Origin: Candidatus Pelagibacter sp. | Lineage (GTDB): Bacteria > Pseudomonadota > Alphaproteobacteria > Pelagibacterales > Pelagibacteraceae | NCBI GenBank assembly: GCA_028225715.1 | Contig: JAOIXS010000012.1 | Location: forward strand, 1-32,908 | Direction: 5' to 3' | DNA length: 32,908 bases | Shown here: in pieces, positions 8,702-16,976 of the stretch | Layout of the letters: each line of letters starts with the position of its first letter | Position numbering within the stretch: position 1 is the first letter of the stretch | Made by a program: the position numbers and the translations under genes | Notes under the pieces: model-generated | Databases searched by the model: none | What the model was told of the DNA's origin: nothing | The model's input: the letters and a program-made list of their open reading frames with translations, nothing else

Positions 8702-9213
8702 TATCCTCTTTTTTCAATTACATCAGAAATTTTTTTATTTCTAATTGTTGCAATATGTTTTGGTGAATTTTGTTTTGAAAGAGCTTTCATTGTAGCTCTT
8801 ATCATATTGTGAGGGTTTGATGTACCCATTGATTTAGCAACTATGTCTTTAATTCCTAGAACTTCACAAACTGCTCTCACAGGACCACCTGCAATAATAC
8901 CTGTTCCTTTTGGAGCAGATCTTAAAACAATTTTACCAGCACCATCTTTTCCATAAACATCATGATGAATAGTTCTACCTTCTCTTAAAGGAATGTGAAT
9001 TAAAACTCTTCTTGCCATTTCATTAGCTTTTTTAATTGCATCAGGAACTTGTTTTGCTTTAGCGTGTGCTACACCAATTTTACCTGCTTGATTACCAACT
9101 ACCACTAGCGCTGAAAAACCAAATCTACGACCACCTTTAACTACTTTGGTAATTCTGTTGATGTGAACTAGTTTTTCTAAAATACCATCGTCTTTTTTAT
9201 CTTTAAAATCCAT
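8701..9213 (-). CDS. rpsE: 30S ribosomal protein S5
   Basis: S5 lies at the mRNA entry side of the small subunit and affects decoding accuracy. The protein has a dsRNA-binding-like N domain ([16 protein letters not shown], about 26-41), the [21 protein letters not shown] segment, and a C domain with [17 protein letters not shown] and [16 protein letters not shown]. The 170 residues are typical (E. coli 167). It begins 2 bp after rplR and is coupled to rplO. Confidence 0.98.
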   Translation of the reverse strand: MDFKDKKDDGILEKLVHINRITKVVKGGRRFGFSALVVVGNQAGKIGVAHAKAKQVPDAIKKANEMARRVLIHIPLREGRTIHHDVYGKDGAGKIVLRSAPKGTGIIAGGPVRAVCEVLGIKDIVAKSMGTSNPHNMIRATMKALSKQNSPKHIATIRNKKISDVIEKRG

Positions 9214-9215
9214 AA

Positions 9216-9572
9216 TTAAAATTCCATTCCATTTTTACGTAATGTTTCAGCAAAAACTTTAACTCTGCCGTGGTATTTGTATATACCTCTATCAAAAAAT
9301 ATCTTAGATATTTTTTTTTCTTGAGCTTTCTTTGCTAGTTTCTCTGCTACTATTTTAGAAATTTCTGTTTTATTTACTTTGTCCATAGAACGAAAATCTT
9401 TTTCAATAGAAGAGCATGACACTAAAGTAATGTTTTTAACATCATCAATAATTTGAGCTGAAATATTTTTTGCAGATCTTGATATGCTCAGTCTTAATCT
9501 ATCAGATGATGCAACTTTTTTTAATTTACCAGTTACTCTAAATTTCTTTCTTTGAATGGTGTTTAATTTCAT
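9216..9572 (-). CDS. rplR: 50S ribosomal protein L18
   Basis: L18 binds 5S rRNA and attaches it to the large subunit. The 118 residues show a basic N terminus ([12 protein letters not shown]), the family strand [20 protein letters not shown], and the conserved C-terminal [23 protein letters not shown]. The length is essentially that of E. coli (117). The start overlaps the rplF stop by one base. Confidence 0.97.
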   Translation of the reverse strand: MKLNTIQRKKFRVTGKLKKVASSDRLRLSISRSAKNISAQIIDDVKNITLVSCSSIEKDFRSMDKVNKTEISKIVAEKLAKKAQEKKISKIFFDRGIYKYHGRVKVFAETLRKNGMEF

Positions 9573-10111
9573 TATTTCTTTTTCCCTTCTTTTCTTAGAA
9601 TGTATTGACCTTGCTCTCTAATACCTTTGCCTTTATATGGCTCTGGTTTTCTAAAGGCTTTAATTTTTGAAACAACCATACCTACTTGCTGTTTATCAGA
9701 TCCACTAACTTTAACTACAGTCTGTTTTTCAACAACAATTTTAATTCCCTCAGGAATATCAAAATTAATATCATGACTATAACCTAATTGTAAATTTAAC
9801 TGTTTATCTTTTAATGCAGCTCTATAACCAACACCAACTAGCTCAAGAATTTTTTCATAGCCAGTGCTTGAACCGATAACAGCATTATTGATTAAGCTTC
9901 TATTCATGCCCCATAATCTTTTTGAGTTTTGATCCTTTACTTTAGGATTAATAGATATTTCTTTTCCTTCGGTAATATCAAGATTAAACATTTCAAGATC
10001 AATATTAAGTGATTTTTTACCTAATGGTCCCTCAATGTTAAGAACATTACCAGAAAGTACTGCTTTAACTTTTTCAGGGATTGAAATACTTATTTTACCA
10101 ATTTTAGACAT
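9572..10111 (-). CDS. rplF: 50S ribosomal protein L6
   Basis: L6 binds 23S rRNA near the sarcin-ricin loop. The protein contains the two tandem alpha/beta repeats of the family; the second includes [25 protein letters not shown]. The C terminus has the signature [13 protein letters not shown] followed by LRKEGKKK. The 179 residues are typical (E. coli 177). It overlaps rpsH and rplR by one base on each side. Confidence 0.98.
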   Translation of the reverse strand: MSKIGKISISIPEKVKAVLSGNVLNIEGPLGKKSLNIDLEMFNLDITEGKEISINPKVKDQNSKRLWGMNRSLINNAVIGSSTGYEKILELVGVGYRAALKDKQLNLQLGYSHDINFDIPEGIKIVVEKQTVVKVSGSDKQQVGMVVSKIKAFRKPEPYKGKGIREQGQYILRKEGKKK

Positions 10112-10506
10112 TAAAATACCTTACAAATTATTTCGCCACCAACTTTTTGTTTTCTAGCTTCAATATCAGTCATTACACCTTTTGGCGTAGATACAATAGC
10201 TATACCCAGTCCACCATTGATTTTTGGTAAACTATCAGCACTTGAAAATATTCTTCTACCAGGCTTTGACACTCTCTCGAAAGTACTAATAACAGGGTTT
10301 CCAGAATAATATTTTAAGTCTACTGATAATGTAGGTTTATTATTTTCAGATTCAATTTTATAATCCTTTATAAATCCTTCACTTTTAAGAATATCTGCAA
10401 TCTTAACCTTAAAGTTAGAAGAAGGTAATGCTACTTTCTTGTGATTTCTCACTTGAGCATTTTTTATTCTTGCTATCATATCCCCTATTGGGTCACTTAA
10501 ACTCAT
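10111..10506 (-). CDS. rpsH: 30S ribosomal protein S8
   Basis: S8 binds the central domain of 16S rRNA early in assembly, and in E. coli it represses the spc operon by binding mRNA near rplE. The start SLSDPIGDMIARIKNA and the C-terminal signature STPKGVMTDIEARKQKVGGE are canonical. The 131 residues match the family. It is coupled to rplF by a one-base overlap and follows rpsN after 10 bp. I did not identify an S8-site mimic in the short gaps around rplX and rplE. Confidence 0.98.
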   Translation of the reverse strand: MSLSDPIGDMIARIKNAQVRNHKKVALPSSNFKVKIADILKSEGFIKDYKIESENNKPTLSVDLKYYSGNPVISTFERVSKPGRRIFSSADSLPKINGGLGIAIVSTPKGVMTDIEARKQKVGGEIICKVF

Positions 10507-10516
10507 ATTATCCTTT

Positions 10517-10822
10517 CTACCAACTCGACTTAGTCATGCCAGGAATTAATCCATGCAGTCCCAAGTCTCTTAAGGCTATTCTTGATATTTTTAATTTTCT
10601 GTAAACACCATGTGGTCTTCCAGTAATTTGACATCTATTCATAACTCTATTTTTTGCTGAATTACGAGGTAAGTTTGAAAGCTTTTGCTGTGCTTTAAAT
10701 CTTTCTTCTAATGATATTTTTTTATCCATTATAATTTTCTTTAATGCTTGTCTTTTTTTGAAAAGCCTATCAGAAAGTTTAATTCTTTTATTGTTTTTAT
10801 TTACTGCGCTTACTTTAGCCAT
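10517..10822 (-). CDS. rpsN: 30S ribosomal protein S14, long zinc-independent form
   Basis: S14 is a small-subunit head protein needed for late assembly. The 101-residue length and the C-terminal RCQITGRPHGVYRKLKISRIALRDL identify the long C-minus paralogue: only a single Cys is in this region and there is no CxxC zinc pair. It matches the usual E. coli-type protein of the spc operon. It lies 2 bp after rplE and 10 bp before rpsH. Confidence 0.98.
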   Translation of the reverse strand: MAKVSAVNKNNKRIKLSDRLFKKRQALKKIIMDKKISLEERFKAQQKLSNLPRNSAKNRVMNRCQITGRPHGVYRKLKISRIALRDLGLHGLIPGMTKSSW

Positions 10823-10824
10823 TC

Positions 10825-11379
10825 TTAATTGTCTCCTTTTTTAATAAATGGAAAATTTAATTTTTCTAAAAGAGCAAAACTATGATCTTTATTTAAAGCA
10901 GAGATCACAACAACAACATCAAGACCTCTAATTTTGTCAATTCTATCAAAGTTAACTTCTGGAAAAATTATATGTTCTTTAATACCAAACGTATAATTAC
11001 CAAACTTATCAAAGCCTTTTGGAGATAAACCTCTAAAGTCTTTAATTCTTGGTAAGGCAATGTTTACAAGTCTATCTATAAATTCATACATTTTGTTACC
11101 TCTTAAAGTAACTTTTAATCCAGCGTTTGTACCTTTTCTAGTTTTAAAGTTGGCTACTGATTTTTTAAATTTAGTCACAGTTGGTTTTTGACCTGTAATT
11201 TTTCCTAAATCTTCTTCAGTAGATTTCATAATTTTTGCATCAGCGCCATCAAGACCAAGACCCATGTTAATAACAACTTTTTGAACTTTTGGCCCCATAT
11301 AAGTATTTTTATATCCAAGCGTTTCCTTAAGTTGTGGTTGGATTTCTTTATAATAAAGTTCTTTTAATCTAGGTATCAT
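10825..11379 (-). CDS. rplE: 50S ribosomal protein L5
   Basis: L5 binds 5S rRNA and forms an inter-subunit bridge with S13. The sequence begins [17 protein letters not shown], contains VVINMGLG, the QKPTVTKFKKSVANFKTRKG segment, and the FPEVNFDRIDKIRGLDVVVV region. It ends with five extra residues (KKGDN) after the usual LNFPF. The 184 residues are typical (E. coli 179). One-base overlap with rplX suggests translational coupling. Confidence 0.98.
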   Translation of the reverse strand: MIPRLKELYYKEIQPQLKETLGYKNTYMGPKVQKVVINMGLGLDGADAKIMKSTEEDLGKITGQKPTVTKFKKSVANFKTRKGTNAGLKVTLRGNKMYEFIDRLVNIALPRIKDFRGLSPKGFDKFGNYTFGIKEHIIFPEVNFDRIDKIRGLDVVVVISALNKDHSFALLEKLNFPFIKKGDN

Positions 11380-11624
11380 TATTTCTTAGCCTCAGTTTTT
11401 TTTTTAGTTTTTTCGTCAATAAGTTTAAGGTTTGAAATGTGAATGAAGCTCTCTTTAGAGATTATCCCACCTTTCTTTTCTTTTGTAGTTTTAACATGCT
11501 TTTTCACAATATTAATTCCTTGAACTTTTGCTCTGTTATTAGGTCTGTCGATTTCAATAACCTCACCCTCTTTTTTTTTATCTCTTCCAGTTAAAACTCT
11601 AACTTTTAATCCTTTTTTAATCAT
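11379..11624 (-). CDS. rplX: 50S ribosomal protein L24
   Basis: L24 initiates large-subunit assembly. A KOW motif is visible at the N terminus ([19 protein letters not shown]), followed by [12 protein letters not shown]. The 81-residue protein is shorter than E. coli L24 (104); the C-terminal domain is reduced and replaced by a short [10 protein letters not shown] tail. It abuts rplN with no intergenic base. Confidence 0.96.
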   Translation of the reverse strand: MIKKGLKVRVLTGRDKKKEGEVIEIDRPNNRAKVQGINIVKKHVKTTKEKKGGIISKESFIHISNLKLIDEKTKKKTEAKK

Positions 11625-11993
11625 TTATAAAACCTCTGGAGCCAATGAAATTATTTTCATTTGACCTCTACTTCTTAATTCTCTTGTTACTGGACCAAAT
11701 ATCCTAGTCCCCACTGGCTCACCTTTATCATCAACTAAAACAGCTGCATTATTGTCAAATCTAACTTTAGATCCATCTTCTCTATGAATTCCTTTTTTAA
11801 CTCTAACTACAACAGCCTTATGAACAGAACCTTTTTTAACTTTTCCTTTAGGTAATGCTTCTTTAACTGCAATAACGATGGTATCACCAATACTTGCGTA
11901 TCTACGCTTAGAACCACCTAAAACTTTAATACATTCTATTCTTTTGGCTCCAGTGTTATCAGCTACTAATAATTCAGTTTGTACCTGTATCAT
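11625..11993 (-). CDS. rplN: 50S ribosomal protein L14
   Basis: L14 forms inter-subunit bridges and binds the RsfS silencing factor in many bacteria. The start [17 protein letters not shown] and the conserved ending [19 protein letters not shown] are canonical, as is the length of 122 residues (E. coli 123). The start overlaps the rpsQ stop by four bases. It is the first gene of the spc-type section, but no promoter gap separates it from the S10-type section. Confidence 0.98.
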   Translation of the reverse strand: MIQVQTELLVADNTGAKRIECIKVLGGSKRRYASIGDTIVIAVKEALPKGKVKKGSVHKAVVVRVKKGIHREDGSKVRFDNNAAVLVDDKGEPVGTRIFGPVTRELRSRGQMKIISLAPEVL

Positions 11994-12226
11994 TTAGATC
12001 CATCCATTACTTGAAATTTTTTATTTTTAGAAAAAGGCTTACATTCAATAATTGACACTATGTCTCCAGTTTTAAATTTATTATTTTCATCGTGTGCGTT
12101 ATATTTTTTTCTAACTTTAACTACTTTTTTTAATACTGGGTGTGAATATTTTCTTTCAACAGATACAGTTATAGTTTTGTTTGGTTTATCGCTTGTCACT
12201 ACTCCAGTTAATATTTTTTTAGGCAT
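11990..12226 (-). CDS. rpsQ: 30S ribosomal protein S17
   Basis: S17 is a primary 16S-binding OB-fold protein. The 78 residues contain [25 protein letters not shown] and the [22 protein letters not shown] signature. It is slightly shorter than E. coli S17 (84). It overlaps rpmC upstream by eight bases and rplN downstream by four, so all three are probably translationally coupled. Confidence 0.97.
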   Translation of the reverse strand: MPKKILTGVVTSDKPNKTITVSVERKYSHPVLKKVVKVRKKYNAHDENNKFKTGDIVSIIECKPFSKNKKFQVMDGSK

Positions 12227-12410
12227 TTAATTTTCCTTTTAGTGTAGTTTTTAATCTAGCTATAGTTTTTTTAGTTTGTCCAATTTTAGATGGATCTGTA
12301 ACTTGTGAATTAATTTTTTGAAATCTAAAGTTAAATAAATCTTTTTTTAATTTATCAATATTTTTGATAACTTCGTCTTTAGATAGTTTTTTAATTTCTT
12401 GTTTTTTCAT
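12219..12410 (-). CDS. rpmC: 50S ribosomal protein L29
   Basis: L29 is a small helical-hairpin protein at the peptide exit site, where it docks trigger factor and SRP with L23. Starting at the ATG at 12410 gives 63 residues: KKQEIKKLSKDEVIKNIDKL, the family core LFNFRFQKINSQ, then IARLKTTL. A TTG three codons upstream would overlap the rplP stop; the ATG is one base after that stop and matches family N termini, so I chose it. No clear Shine-Dalgarno sequence precedes it, which fits reinitiation after rplP. Confidence 0.95.
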   Translation of the reverse strand: MKKQEIKKLSKDEVIKNIDKLKKDLFNFRFQKINSQVTDPSKIGQTKKTIARLKTTLKGKLNA

Positions 12411-12411
12411 A

Positions 12412-12822
12412 TTATGCAAATCTCTTAATAAATTTTGTTTTTATGGGTAGTTTAGCTGAAGCTTTATAAAGCGCTTCTTTTGCTATTGTCTCTGAAACAC
12501 CATCAATTTCAAATAAAATTCTACCTGGTTTAACTCTACAAGCCCAATATTCAGGAGCTCCTTTACCTTTACCCATACGCACTTCAACAGGTTTTTTTGA
12601 AACTGGTATATTAGGAAAAATTCTAGTCCAAACACGTCCCTGTCTTTTCATGTGTCTTGTTAAAGCAACCCTAGCAGCTTCTATTTGTTTTCCTATAATT
12701 CTCTCTGGCGCCATAGCTTTTAATGCAAAAGATCCATAGTTAATCCTGCTAGCACGTGTAGCTGTCCCATGGATTCTTCCTTTATGTGCTTTTCTGTATT
12801 TTGTTCTGACTGGCTGTAGCAT
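12412..12822 (-). CDS. rplP: 50S ribosomal protein L16
   Basis: L16 lies next to the A-site tRNA elbow and organises the peptidyl transferase region. The protein starts [16 protein letters not shown] and contains the signature [20 protein letters not shown] followed by FEIDGV. The 136 residues equal the E. coli length. An Arg in the [13 protein letters not shown] segment corresponds to the region of the hydroxylated Arg81 of E. coli. It lies 2 bp after rpsC. Confidence 0.98.
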   Translation of the reverse strand: MLQPVRTKYRKAHKGRIHGTATRASRINYGSFALKAMAPERIIGKQIEAARVALTRHMKRQGRVWTRIFPNIPVSKKPVEVRMGKGKGAPEYWACRVKPGRILFEIDGVSETIAKEALYKASAKLPIKTKFIKRFA

Positions 12823-12824
12823 AA

Positions 12825-13505
12825 TTATACTTTAACCTCTTTTGGAACTATCTTGTTAGTTTCTTGGCTAAATTCTCTAGCAAATACTTCACCTTTATAA
12901 ATCCATATTTTTATTCCAATAATACCAAATGTTGTTAATGCTTCAGCTTCCGCATAATCAATATCTGCTCTTAGGGTATGTGATGGTATACTTCCTTCTC
13001 TTAACCATTCAGTTCTAGCTATTTCATTACCACCTAGTCTACCACTAATAGAAACTTTAATACCTTTTGCACCAAGTCTTAAACATGATTGCATAGCTCT
13101 CTTCATGGCTCTTCTGTAAGATATTCTTTTAACTAATTGTTGTGCTATATTTTCAGCAACTAAATAAGCATTTGTTTCAGGTTTTTTAACTTCTTTAATA
13201 TTAAGAGTTACTTCATTGTTAGTAAATTTAGATAAATTGTTTTTAATTTTATCAATATCACTACCTTTTTTCCCAATTACAAAACCTGGTCTTGACGTGT
13301 AAATAGTAACAAAACATTTATTAGAGGTTCTCTCTATCATAACTTTAGATACACCAGAATTGACAACATTTTTCTTGATATATGCTCTGATCTTAAAATC
13401 TTCGATAAGATAATTTCCAAAATCTTTCTTTTTTGCGTACCAGACAGAATCCCAACCTCTGTTTACACCTAGTCTGAAACCAACAGGATTAACTTTTTGA
13501 CCCAT
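12825..13505 (-). CDS. rpsC: 30S ribosomal protein S3
   Basis: S3 is at the mRNA entry channel and contributes to helicase activity. The sequence begins [20 protein letters not shown]. The KH domain GXXG loop is in [13 protein letters not shown] near residue 75, and the C domain has [21 protein letters not shown] and [10 protein letters not shown]. The 226 residues are close to E. coli (233). Its first 17 bases overlap the end of rplV in another frame: ATGGGTCAAAAAG is read in both. Confidence 0.98.
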   Translation of the reverse strand: MGQKVNPVGFRLGVNRGWDSVWYAKKKDFGNYLIEDFKIRAYIKKNVVNSGVSKVMIERTSNKCFVTIYTSRPGFVIGKKGSDIDKIKNNLSKFTNNEVTLNIKEVKKPETNAYLVAENIAQQLVKRISYRRAMKRAMQSCLRLGAKGIKVSISGRLGGNEIARTEWLREGSIPSHTLRADIDYAEAEALTTFGIIGIKIWIYKGEVFAREFSQETNKIVPKEVKV

Positions 13506-13887
13506 GACTCTCCATTTGTTTTGCTTCTGATAATATAATTGTAATAGTTGAATAAGGTTTTAAAATTGGTGCTGCTCTACCTTTTGCTCTAGGTCTAAAT
13601 CTTTTCATAACAACTTTTTTTCCACAGTATGCTTCTTTAACAATTAATTTGTCTATATCGTATTGATTGTTGTTTTCAGCATTAGCAACAGCTGATGAAA
13701 CTGTTTTTCTTATTTCTCTAGTAATTCTTTTTGCTGAAAATTGCAGTTCTCTAATAGCTACATCAACTTTTTTTCCAACAATTGCTTTAAGTAATGGATT
13801 AAGCTTTCTAACACTAGATCTAATATTGTTGTTTACAGATCTAACTGTATCTACTTTAGTTCTGTTAATTTTCTTTTTTTTATTCAT
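13489..13887 (-). CDS. rplV: 50S ribosomal protein L22
   Basis: L22 lines the peptide exit tunnel with an extended loop. After a basic extension ([20 protein letters not shown]) the family core is seen: [23 protein letters not shown], then [11 protein letters not shown], and the loop with [17 protein letters not shown]. The 132 residues exceed E. coli (110), mostly at the N terminus. The last 17 bases overlap rpsC. Confidence 0.97.
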   Translation of the reverse strand: MNKKKKINRTKVDTVRSVNNNIRSSVRKLNPLLKAIVGKKVDVAIRELQFSAKRITREIRKTVSSAVANAENNNQYDIDKLIVKEAYCGKKVVMKRFRPRAKGRAAPILKPYSTITIILSEAKQMESHGSKS

Positions 13888-13889
13888 AA

Positions 13890-14183
13890 TTATTTCTTCT
13901 TCTCAGCTGGTTTGCCTTTTTTTTCAGCTGGTGTATGTCCAAAAAATGTTCTAGTTGGTGAAAATTCACCTAGTTTATGACCCACCATATCTTCAGATAT
14001 AGTAACTGGAATAAATTTTTTGCCATTATAAATTAAAAAACTAACCCCTATAAACTCAGGAATAATTGTTGATTTTCTTGACCAAGTTTTAATAGGCATT
14101 TTTTTTGGATCTAATTTTTGTTTTTCAACTTTTTTAATTAAGCTTTCTTCAACAAAAGGTCCTTTCCACACTGATCTAGCCAT
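13890..14183 (-). CDS. rpsS: 30S ribosomal protein S19
   Basis: S19 is a small-subunit head protein that bridges to L5. The start [15 protein letters not shown] and the [16 protein letters not shown] signature are diagnostic. At 97 residues it is slightly longer than E. coli (92) and ends in a Lys-rich tail with a repeated PAEKK unit. It overlaps rplB by one base and lies 2 bp before rplV. Confidence 0.98.
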   Translation of the reverse strand: MARSVWKGPFVEESLIKKVEKQKLDPKKMPIKTWSRKSTIIPEFIGVSFLIYNGKKFIPVTISEDMVGHKLGEFSPTRTFFGHTPAEKKGKPAEKKK

Positions 14184-15028
14184 TATTTTTTAGAATCCTT
14201 CCTATTATTTCTTCTTCTAACTATAAATTTGTCTGTACTTTTATTATCTCTAGTTTTTAATCCTTTTGCTGATTGGCCTGTAGGGGATACTGGGTGTCTT
14301 CCACCTGCAGTTTTACCTTCACCACCTCCGTGTGGGTGATCAACTGGATTCATCACAACTCCTCTAGTATGAGGCCTTCTACCAAGCCATCTTGATCTTC
14401 CTGCTTTACCAATCTTAATGTTTTTTTGATCTGGGTTTGAAAGCACACCAATTGTTGCCATGCATCTAGAATCAATTTTTCTAACTTCTCCAGAAGTCAT
14501 TTTAATTAATGAGTAATTTCCATCTAAACCACTGATTGTAACTGATGTACCTGCAGATCTGGCTATTTTTCCACCAGCTCCAGGTTTTAACTCTACATTG
14601 TGGATATTTATACCAACTGGAATATCTCTAAGTGGCATACAGTTTCCAACTTTAATTTCTTTTTCTGTTCCATTTTCAACTTTATCACCTACTTTAATCT
14701 TTTGTGGTGCTAAGTAGTAAAAATGTTGCCCATCATCAAACTTAACTAACATAATGTAGCAAGATCGGTTTGGGTCATATTCAATTCTTTCAACGTTACC
14801 TGGCATATCAATTTTTTTTCTATAAAAATCAACCAATCTATACATCTTCTTATGTCCACCACCTGACATGTTACGAGAAGTTATGTGCCCATTATTATTT
14901 CTTCCACGCATTGTATTTTTTGGCTCAACTAAAGCTTTAAATGGTTTACCTTTCCAAAGGCCTGTTCTATCAACTAAAATTGTTCCTCTTGTTGATTTTG
15001 TATACGGTTTGAATGTTTTTAATGCCAT
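14183..15028 (-). CDS. rplB: 50S ribosomal protein L2
   Basis: L2 is central to subunit association and supports peptidyl transferase activity. The [15 protein letters not shown] start, the [19 protein letters not shown] segment near residues 42-60, and the conserved [16 protein letters not shown] motif are all present; the motif includes the His equivalent to E. coli His229. The protein ends with a basic tail. The 281 residues are typical (E. coli 273). It overlaps rpsS by one base and follows rplW after 3 bp. Confidence 0.98.
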   Translation of the reverse strand: MALKTFKPYTKSTRGTILVDRTGLWKGKPFKALVEPKNTMRGRNNNGHITSRNMSGGGHKKMYRLVDFYRKKIDMPGNVERIEYDPNRSCYIMLVKFDDGQHFYYLAPQKIKVGDKVENGTEKEIKVGNCMPLRDIPVGINIHNVELKPGAGGKIARSAGTSVTISGLDGNYSLIKMTSGEVRKIDSRCMATIGVLSNPDQKNIKIGKAGRSRWLGRRPHTRGVVMNPVDHPHGGGEGKTAGGRHPVSPTGQSAKGLKTRDNKSTDKFIVRRRNNRKDSKK

Positions 15029-15031
15029 TTT

Positions 15032-15325
15032 TTAAATTCCTGATGTTAGATCGATACTTTGACCTTTTTTTAGTGTCACTATTGCTTTTTTATAACCTTG
15101 AACATTAACTTTCTTACCTCTAGTTACTTTTGTTCGATTTTGTTTATTGATAATATTTATTTTCGTAACATTTACTTTAAAAATTTTTTCAATGTTTTTC
15201 TTTAAGTTAGTTTTGTTAGCAGCTCTTGGTACTTTAAAAACAATTTTATTTTGTTCTGACAAATTAGTAGTTTTCTCAGTAACCATTGGTGATAGAATTT
15301 TATCGTATAAGTGTATTTTATCCAT
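15032..15325 (-). CDS. rplW: 50S ribosomal protein L23
   Basis: L23 lies at the exit of the peptide tunnel and is a docking site for trigger factor and SRP. The 97-residue protein shows ILSPMVTEKTTNLSEQNKIVF, the NKTNLKKNIEKIFKVNVTKIN segment, and a C-terminal GYKKAIVTLKKGQSI strand. The length is near E. coli (100). It is 1 bp after rplD and 3 bp before rplB. Confidence 0.97.
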   Translation of the reverse strand: MDKIHLYDKILSPMVTEKTTNLSEQNKIVFKVPRAANKTNLKKNIEKIFKVNVTKINIINKQNRTKVTRGKKVNVQGYKKAIVTLKKGQSIDLTSGI

Positions 15326-15326
15326 A

Positions 15327-15950
15327 TTAAGAATATCTCTTTTCTAGTTCTTTAACTGAGCTTTCTGTAAAGACTACTTTTTTAAACTTTATAATATCAA
15401 ATGCACTGAAATGATTAATATCCGTTACTTTAACATTTGGAATATTTCTAACTGATTTTTCAATTTTTTCTTTAGATAATTTATCTAAAATAATTAATGA
15501 ATTCGTAATTTCAAATTTTTTAACAATTGAATGCATTTCTTTAGTTTTTTTTATTTCATTTCCAAAATCACTAAAAATTATCAAGTTATTAAGCTTGTTC
15601 TTTTCAGTAATTAGTGAAGCTATACTAAGTTTTTTTTCACTTTTATTTAATTTTCTTTTTTTGTAAGCTAATTCACCTTTAGGCCCATGAGCTACACCAC
15701 CACCAACAAAGATAGGTGCTTTTCTACTTGCGTGTCTTGCTCCACCAGTTCCTTTTTGAGCATAAATTTTTGATGTAGATCCAGTAATTTCATTCTGTTG
15801 TTTTGTTTTTGCGTGTCTACCTTTGTAATTAGCATTAGTTTTAAATAATACGTTATCAACCAATCTTTTATTAATTTTAGCTGAGAAGATCTTATCTAAA
15901 ACTTCAATAGAATCTTTTTTACCGTCTAAGTTTAATTTATCAATTTTCAT
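15327..15950 (-). CDS. rplD: 50S ribosomal protein L4
   Basis: L4 lines the peptide exit tunnel; in E. coli it also represses the S10 operon through its long leader. The extended loop is visible as KGRHAKTKQQNEITGSTSK, YAQKGTGGARHAS, then APIFVGGGVAHGPK. The 207 residues are close to E. coli (201). Here rpsJ follows fusA after 5 bp, so there is no space for an E. coli-type S10 leader, and L4 autoregulation by that route is unlikely. Confidence 0.98.
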   Translation of the reverse strand: MKIDKLNLDGKKDSIEVLDKIFSAKINKRLVDNVLFKTNANYKGRHAKTKQQNEITGSTSKIYAQKGTGGARHASRKAPIFVGGGVAHGPKGELAYKKRKLNKSEKKLSIASLITEKNKLNNLIIFSDFGNEIKKTKEMHSIVKKFEITNSLIILDKLSKEKIEKSVRNIPNVKVTDINHFSAFDIIKFKKVVFTESSVKELEKRYS

Positions 15951-16660
15951 TATTTTTTCTTTTTATCTGGTGTTTTTTTAGCTTCTTCAGCAGCAGCAAT
16001 TTTTTCATTAATTGTCATTTTATTTATAACTTTCACTGACTTTTTAACTAAGATTTCAGTATTTTTTGAACCTGGGATCGATCCTTTTAAATATAACAAT
16101 TCATTTTCAATATCTGTCTTAATAATTTCTAAATTTTGCATAGTTCTAACTCTGTCACCCATATGACCAGCCATCTTTTTACCTTTAAAAACTTTACCAG
16201 GATCTTGTCTTTGCCCAGTAGATCCATGAGATCTATGTGATACAGAAACACCGTGTGTAGCTCTTAATCCACCAAAGTTGTGTCTCTTCATGGCACCAGC
16301 AAAACCTTTACCAATAGTTTTTGAAGTTGTGTCAACAAACTTAACTTCATTAAATATTTCAAGGCCAAATTCATTACCTTCTTTATATAATTCTGTATCT
16401 TTAACTCTAAATTCTTTTAATTTTTTCTTAGCTTCTGTATTTTTCTTTGCATAAAAGCCTTTCATTGCTTTTGTAAGTTTAGATGCTTTAATTTTGCCAA
16501 ACCCTAATTGCACAGCTTTGTATCCACGTTTTTCTTCATCTATAACTTGAATTACTCTAGCTTTTTCCATTTTAATAACAGTCACAGGAACTAAACGTCC
16601 TGTTTTATAGAACTCTCTAGTCATACCAATTTTTTTTCCAACTAATGCAATCTCAATCAT
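15950..16660 (-). CDS. rplC: 50S ribosomal protein L3
   Basis: L3 is an early assembly protein reaching the peptidyl transferase centre. The KKIGMTREF start region and the loop with SHRSHGSTGQRQDPGKVFKG then KMAGHMGDRVRT are the diagnostic segments. The Gln before DPGKV corresponds to the PrmB-methylated residue of E. coli, and the QRQDPGKV form is typical of alphaproteobacteria. At 236 residues it exceeds E. coli (209), with a Lys/Ala/Glu-rich C-terminal tail. It overlaps rplD by one base. Confidence 0.98.
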   Translation of the reverse strand: MIEIALVGKKIGMTREFYKTGRLVPVTVIKMEKARVIQVIDEEKRGYKAVQLGFGKIKASKLTKAMKGFYAKKNTEAKKKLKEFRVKDTELYKEGNEFGLEIFNEVKFVDTTSKTIGKGFAGAMKRHNFGGLRATHGVSVSHRSHGSTGQRQDPGKVFKGKKMAGHMGDRVRTMQNLEIIKTDIENELLYLKGSIPGSKNTEILVKKSVKVINKMTINEKIAAAEEAKKTPDKKKK

Positions 16661-16662
16661 AA

Positions 16663-16971
16663 TTAAATTTTTATCTCCACATCAACACCAGATGCTAAGT
16701 CTAGTTTCATTAAAGCTTCTACAGTTTGTGGTGTAGGCTCAATAATATCAATCAATCTTTTATGTGTTCTAGTTTCAAATTGTTCTCTACTTTTTTTATC
16801 AATGTGAGGACCTTTAAGAACTGTATATCTTTCAATTCTTGTTGGTAATGGAATTGGTCCTTTGATAGTAGCACCTGTTCTTTTTACAGTATTAACAATC
16901 TCTTCTGTAGAAGCATCTAAAATCTTATTGTCGTAAGCTCTTAATTTTATTCTTATGTTTTGTTTTTCCAT
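16663..16971 (-). CDS. rpsJ: 30S ribosomal protein S10 (NusE)
   Basis: S10 is a head protein of the small subunit and, as NusE, pairs with NusB and NusG in antitermination and transcription-translation coupling. The 102-residue protein shows [36 protein letters not shown] and [17 protein letters not shown], all canonical. It follows fusA by only 5 bp. The tuf copy often found at this junction in proteobacteria is missing, so S10-operon genes are probably read through from the str promoter. Confidence 0.98.
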   Translation of the reverse strand: MEKQNIRIKLRAYDNKILDASTEEIVNTVKRTGATIKGPIPLPTRIERYTVLKGPHIDKKSREQFETRTHKRLIDIIEPTPQTVEALMKLDLASGVDVEIKI

Positions 16972-16976
16972 AATAA

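Noticed and set aside
12411..12419. TTG start that would extend L29 by three residues into rplP
   Set aside because: The ATG at 12410 is one base after the rplP stop and matches L29 N termini.
13667..13954. 95-residue plus-strand open frame opposite rplV/rpsS
   Set aside because: Antisense shadow across two conserved ribosomal genes.
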